Below are positions 60,617 to 64,000 of a stretch of DNA of 64,000 nt, piece after piece (position 1 is the stretch's first letter; the number at the start of each line of letters is the position of its first letter). Source of the stretch: Lelliottia amnigena (GTDB taxonomy: Bacteria > Pseudomonadota > Gammaproteobacteria > Enterobacterales > Enterobacteriaceae). The notes under the pieces were generated by a model. The model was not told the origin of the DNA. It saw only the letters and a program-made list of their open reading frames with translations, and did not search any database. Made by a program: the position numbers and the translations under genes. The DNA lies in NCBI GenBank assembly GCA_900635465.1, contig LR134135.1, positions 1,488,001-1,552,000 of the forward strand, in the 5' to 3' direction.

Positions 60617-62836
60617 ATGAAAAAACCTCAAATGGTCAAAGGACTTTTGACCGGGCTTCTTATTGTGCACAGCCATGCCTATGCGGCAGAAAAAGAAGGG
60701 GAATCCGTTTTTTCTCCATTAACCATTATCGACAACTCGCTGGACGATAAAAATCAGGTGGGCTCCTCGGATGAAACCTATACCCGTCCAGGCGCGTACA
60801 GTTCACGTACGTTAAATAAGAATTTGCAGAGTCTGGATGCCTCACTGCGCAGTATGGCGGGTACCTATACTCAAATCGATCCCCTGCAGGGTTCAATCAG
60901 CGTGAATATCCGTGGGATGAACGGCCTCGGGCGCGTAAATACCATGGTCGATGGCGTCACCCAGACTTATTTCGGCATGGCACCGGCAAACTATCACGGG
61001 CGGTTCAAACACTGCCGCAGGCGTCCCGCTTGATCCGAATTTCCTCGCTGAAGTCGACGTCACGCGCGGCAGCAGCGCAGGTTCCCAAGGGGTCAATGCC
61101 CTGGCGGGAAGCGCAAATATGCGAACGATTGGCGTGGATGATGTGTTAAAAGAAGGACGCCAGACAGGCGTACTTTCTCGATTTTCGGTGGGCGATAACG
61201 GGCTGGGTCGAACCGGTATGATCGCGGTTGCGGGTAAAACCGAAACCTTTGACAATGGCGGCGGTCTCGGTGCGCTGGTGGGCATCAGCGGGTCCCGTAC
61301 CTATGCGACATATAAAAACGGTGGTGGCCGCAGCAGTAAAGACTTCATTGGCGAAGACAATAAATACCTGCGCCAGGAGCCGCAATCGCAGCTCTATAAA
61401 TTGAATTTCAATCTGGACCAATTCAATAAATTTGAATTTTCTGCCAGAAATTACAGCAATTCTTTCACTCGCCGCGATATTACCAGCGACGATTATTATC
61501 TGCGTTATAATTATGCACCGCTCAATGAACTGGTGGATTTAAACGTGCTGGCCAGTACCAGCCGGGGCAATCAGGATTACAAACCTGAGTCTATGTATAA
61601 TTTCAACAGCTCGTCGACGACGAATAAATCCAACGCACTTGATATCAGTAATACCAGCCGATTTACCCTTGCTGATGATTTTTATGCGACCTATCAGCTC
61701 GGCGGCAAATTAATGGATACCGGTACAGCCGCAGTTTTGTGCAATCGAACGAAACCGACCGAAACGCGTTTGCTCCAGCAGGCACGCAAAAGATTTCGTC
61801 CCTGTATACCGGCCTGACGCTGAACAAAGATATTTATCAGCTGGATCTGAATCTAAATTATACCCGCAGCCAGGTTGAGGGACACAAACGGCCTGTTCCG
61901 CCAATGAAAAATGTTTCCCGCAGGGGGAAGCTAACCTCAATCTGGATGACAACGCCTTCAATCCGTCCGCCACGTTTTCTGCGCAGGTCATGCCATGGTT
62001 ACAACCTTTCGTGAGCTGGAGCCGCTCCTCCCGTGCGCCAAACGTTCAGGAAGTCTTTTTTTGCTAACGAGGGCGGGGCCTCAATGAACCCGTTCCTCAA
62101 GCCTGAGAAAGCCGAAACCTGGGAAGCGGGCTTTAACATCAACAAAAAAGGTCTGCTGGTGGAGAAAGACAGTTTCCACATGAAGGCGCTTGCGTATCAG
62201 TCCCGCATCAAGGATTACATCACCAGCGAGTCCTTCATGCTCTGCTATGACGGGCAGCTGTGTCATGACTTTGACAATTCATTTGGTGGCTTTAACGCCA
62301 ATGTGTACGTCAATACCACGTCGCCTGTCACCACCAAAGGCTATGAAATCGAAGCCGGATACGACATGGGCTTTGCGTACGCGAACATCTCCTGGAGCAA
62401 ACAGCACACGGATCAACCGACGTCTATTGCCAGCACCGTGTACAGCTTTGCCTACAGCGATATCAGCGATCTGCCAGACAGCTATGCCACGCTAGACGTG
62501 GGCGGACGGTTGTTTGATCAGCGGCTGACCATCGGTAGCCTGGTTAAATTTACCGGCAAATCCAAACGTCTTAGCACCGAAGGGATCAGCACCGACACCA
62601 ACACCGTGCCGAAAGAGAGCATGCCGGATATTCCAACCGTTATCGATCTCTACAGCACCCTGCAGATGACTGACAACGTGCTGCTGCGTTTTAGCGTTCA
62701 GAACGTGACTAATCGTGATTATTCCGAAGCGTTAAACCGAATGAATCAGAGCCTTGATTACGCCAAAGAAGGATCAACGATTAATACCACGGCGCGTGGC
62801 CGCACCTATATCTTCGGTGGGGAAATACAATTTTAA
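60617..62836 (+). pseudogene. TonB-dependent outer-membrane receptor, four frameshifts
   Basis: 22-strand receptor for an iron source. Signal peptide (MKKPQMVKGLLTGLLIVHSHAYA), possible TonB box (SPLTIID), plug (SVNIRGMNGLGRVNTMVDGV, then FLAEVDVTRGSSAGSQG) and barrel ending in Phe (IFGGEIQF). Shifts: one extra base near 60998-61002; one missing near 61722-61725; one G missing at 61879-61881; one extra T in the T7 at 62056-62062. They cancel to give 739 residues with no in-frame stop. From memory the plug and C-terminal wording resemble the neisserial TdfH-type receptor family; the ligand is uncertain, with heme the first guess from ChaN and Fur. Confidence 0.85.
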
Positions 62837-62905
62837 AACAAACATACAGGGGATATTGATGCCCTTGTAAGACGTTTAAATTAATTTGACGAGCAGGAGT
62901 AAAAA

Positions 62906-64000
62906 ATGAATTGCCGCAACGTAGCACAGCAACTGGGATGTTTTTTCATCGCAACGTTATTCTCCACTACCGCATTTTCCATTGACTCCGCCGCAACGTG
63001 AACTGTCTCGCTTTGCGATGAAAACCAATTATCTTCAGGAAGCCAATGAAGGTATTTATGAAATGGCTTTCGATAATACTCATCATAAACTTTATGCTGC
63101 AGCGACCGACCGCGTAAACCGCGAAGCCAATAAAGGATTTTTATATACGTTTAATCCAGCGTCGCTGAAAATCGAGAACCGCCTTGATATGCCTTACCGC
63201 GCATTTTCTTTGGCGATGAATCAGGACCAGCAACAGCTCTACGTGGGGCACACGCAGTCGGCTTCACTGCGCATCAGCGCGGTAAACACCCAGACCGGGA
63301 AGCTGACGAAAACCAGCGAGAAGTTGAGTTTTAAGGAGGCGAACGCCGCCGATTCACGCTTCGAGCACCTGCGTCATATGGTTTACAACAAGGCAACCAA
63401 CACGCTTTTTGTCAGCTACAGCAATATGCTGAAGAGCGCTGAAGGCATGACGTCGGTACATAAATTGTTGATGCTGGACGGCACCTCTCTGGCGATGAAA
63501 GGCGAGGTGAAAGGTGCCTACAGCGGTACGGCCTACGGTCTGACCCAGGATGATAAAACGCAAAAGATTTATATCGGAGGCAAAGATTACATCAATGAAA
63601 TTGATGCCAAAAAACAGAGCGTGTTACGTACTATCAGCCTGAAAAATGCAAACCCGCAAATTACTAGCGTGCAAAATCTGGCGGTGGACTCTGCCTCTAA
63701 CCGCATATTTGTGGTGGTGTTTGACCATGAAGACCGCAGGGGCGAAAAAGACGGTTTATACGTTTTTGATCTCCAGAGCGGCAAACAACTCGGTTATGTT
63801 CACACCGGTGCCGGAACCAATGCGGTGAAATACAACCCGAAATATAACGAAATTTATGTCACCAATTTCACCAGCGGGACGATAAGCGTGATCGATGCCC
63901 AAAATTACGCCGTCAAAAAACAGTTCAGTGTGCCGGTATATCCGAACCAGATGGTGCTATCCCCAGACTTTTGATACCCTTTATATCGGTATCAAAGAAG
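62906..64000 (+). pseudogene. YncE-like beta-propeller protein, two frameshifts, 3' end outside window
   Basis: An exported seven-bladed propeller-type protein. Signal peptide (MNCRNVAQQLGCFFIATLFS, then TTAF) lies one frame from the main body; removing one T from TTTT at 62975-62978 joins it to LTPPQRELSRFAMKTNYLQE. Blades show the YVTN-type pattern (KLYAAATDRVNRE, NRIFVVVFDHEDRRG, NEIYVTNFTSGTISVIDAQN). A second extra T in TTTT at 63969-63972 hides the continuation DTLYIGIKE, which runs off the edge. In E. coli yncE is next to the receptor gene yncD and iron-regulated, so a role with the receptor is likely. Confidence 0.8.

Overview
The window is enterobacterial chromosome. Its first 46 kb (mukB to yccA) follow the gene order around E. 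coli minute 21 almost gene for gene, with protein similarity high enough to name nearly every gene from memory. The OmpK35-like porin and the accessory content downstream suggest Enterobacter, Lelliottia, Leclercia or a close relative rather than Escherichia. The species cannot be fixed from this alone.

Core part (1-46.1 kb). The 3' part of mukB (condensin) is followed by ldtD-mepK-gloC (peptidoglycan crosslinking and hydrolysis, glyoxalase II), aspC, the porin ompF, asnS and pncB. Then come pepN, the sulfonate operon ssuEADCB, pyrD, zapC, ycbX, rlmL, uup, pqiABC (lipid transport), rmf, fabA, lonH, matP, ompA, sulA, sxy, yccS-yccF, helD, mgsA, yccT, yccU, hspQ, rlmI, yccX, tusE and yccA. The reading frames here are intact. 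Several control sites can be read directly: a LexA box before sulA, adjoining FabR and FadR sites before fabA, an ompF upstream region and leader like those of E. coli, and a pyrD leader hairpin. The fimbrial genes found between ssuE and pyrD in E. coli K-12 are absent.

Accessory part (46.4-64 kb). After yccA come an oppA-like peptide-binding protein gene and two tandem serT units (tRNA-Ser-UGA), each with its own promoter. A 1.6 kb stretch follows with two small orphan genes, a probable C4-type phage antisense RNA and a decayed third serT copy with its terminator; this looks like the scar of a satellite prophage at serT. Next is an eight-gene minus-strand operon (NTF2-like, SDR, FAD amine-oxidase-like, DUF1365, Cfa-like methyltransferase, DUF2878, chalcone-isomerase-like, DUF3833). 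It resembles light- or singlet-oxygen-induced fatty-acid modification clusters of other proteobacteria but has no regulator gene nearby; a long palindrome lies just upstream of it. A ParD-like/methionine aminopeptidase gene pair and a GNAT acetyltransferase follow. The window closes with a Fur-box-controlled iron or heme uptake cluster: ChaN-like lipoprotein, a dedicated TonB, a TonB-dependent receptor and a YncE-like propeller protein cut by the window end.

A striking pattern is that about 14 single-base frameshifts, mostly in homopolymer runs, all lie in the accessory 17 kb, while the 46 kb core has none. The frames beyond each shift stay open and the restored lengths match the families. 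Uncorrected sequencing indels, or very recent lesions, therefore explain them better than old gene decay.
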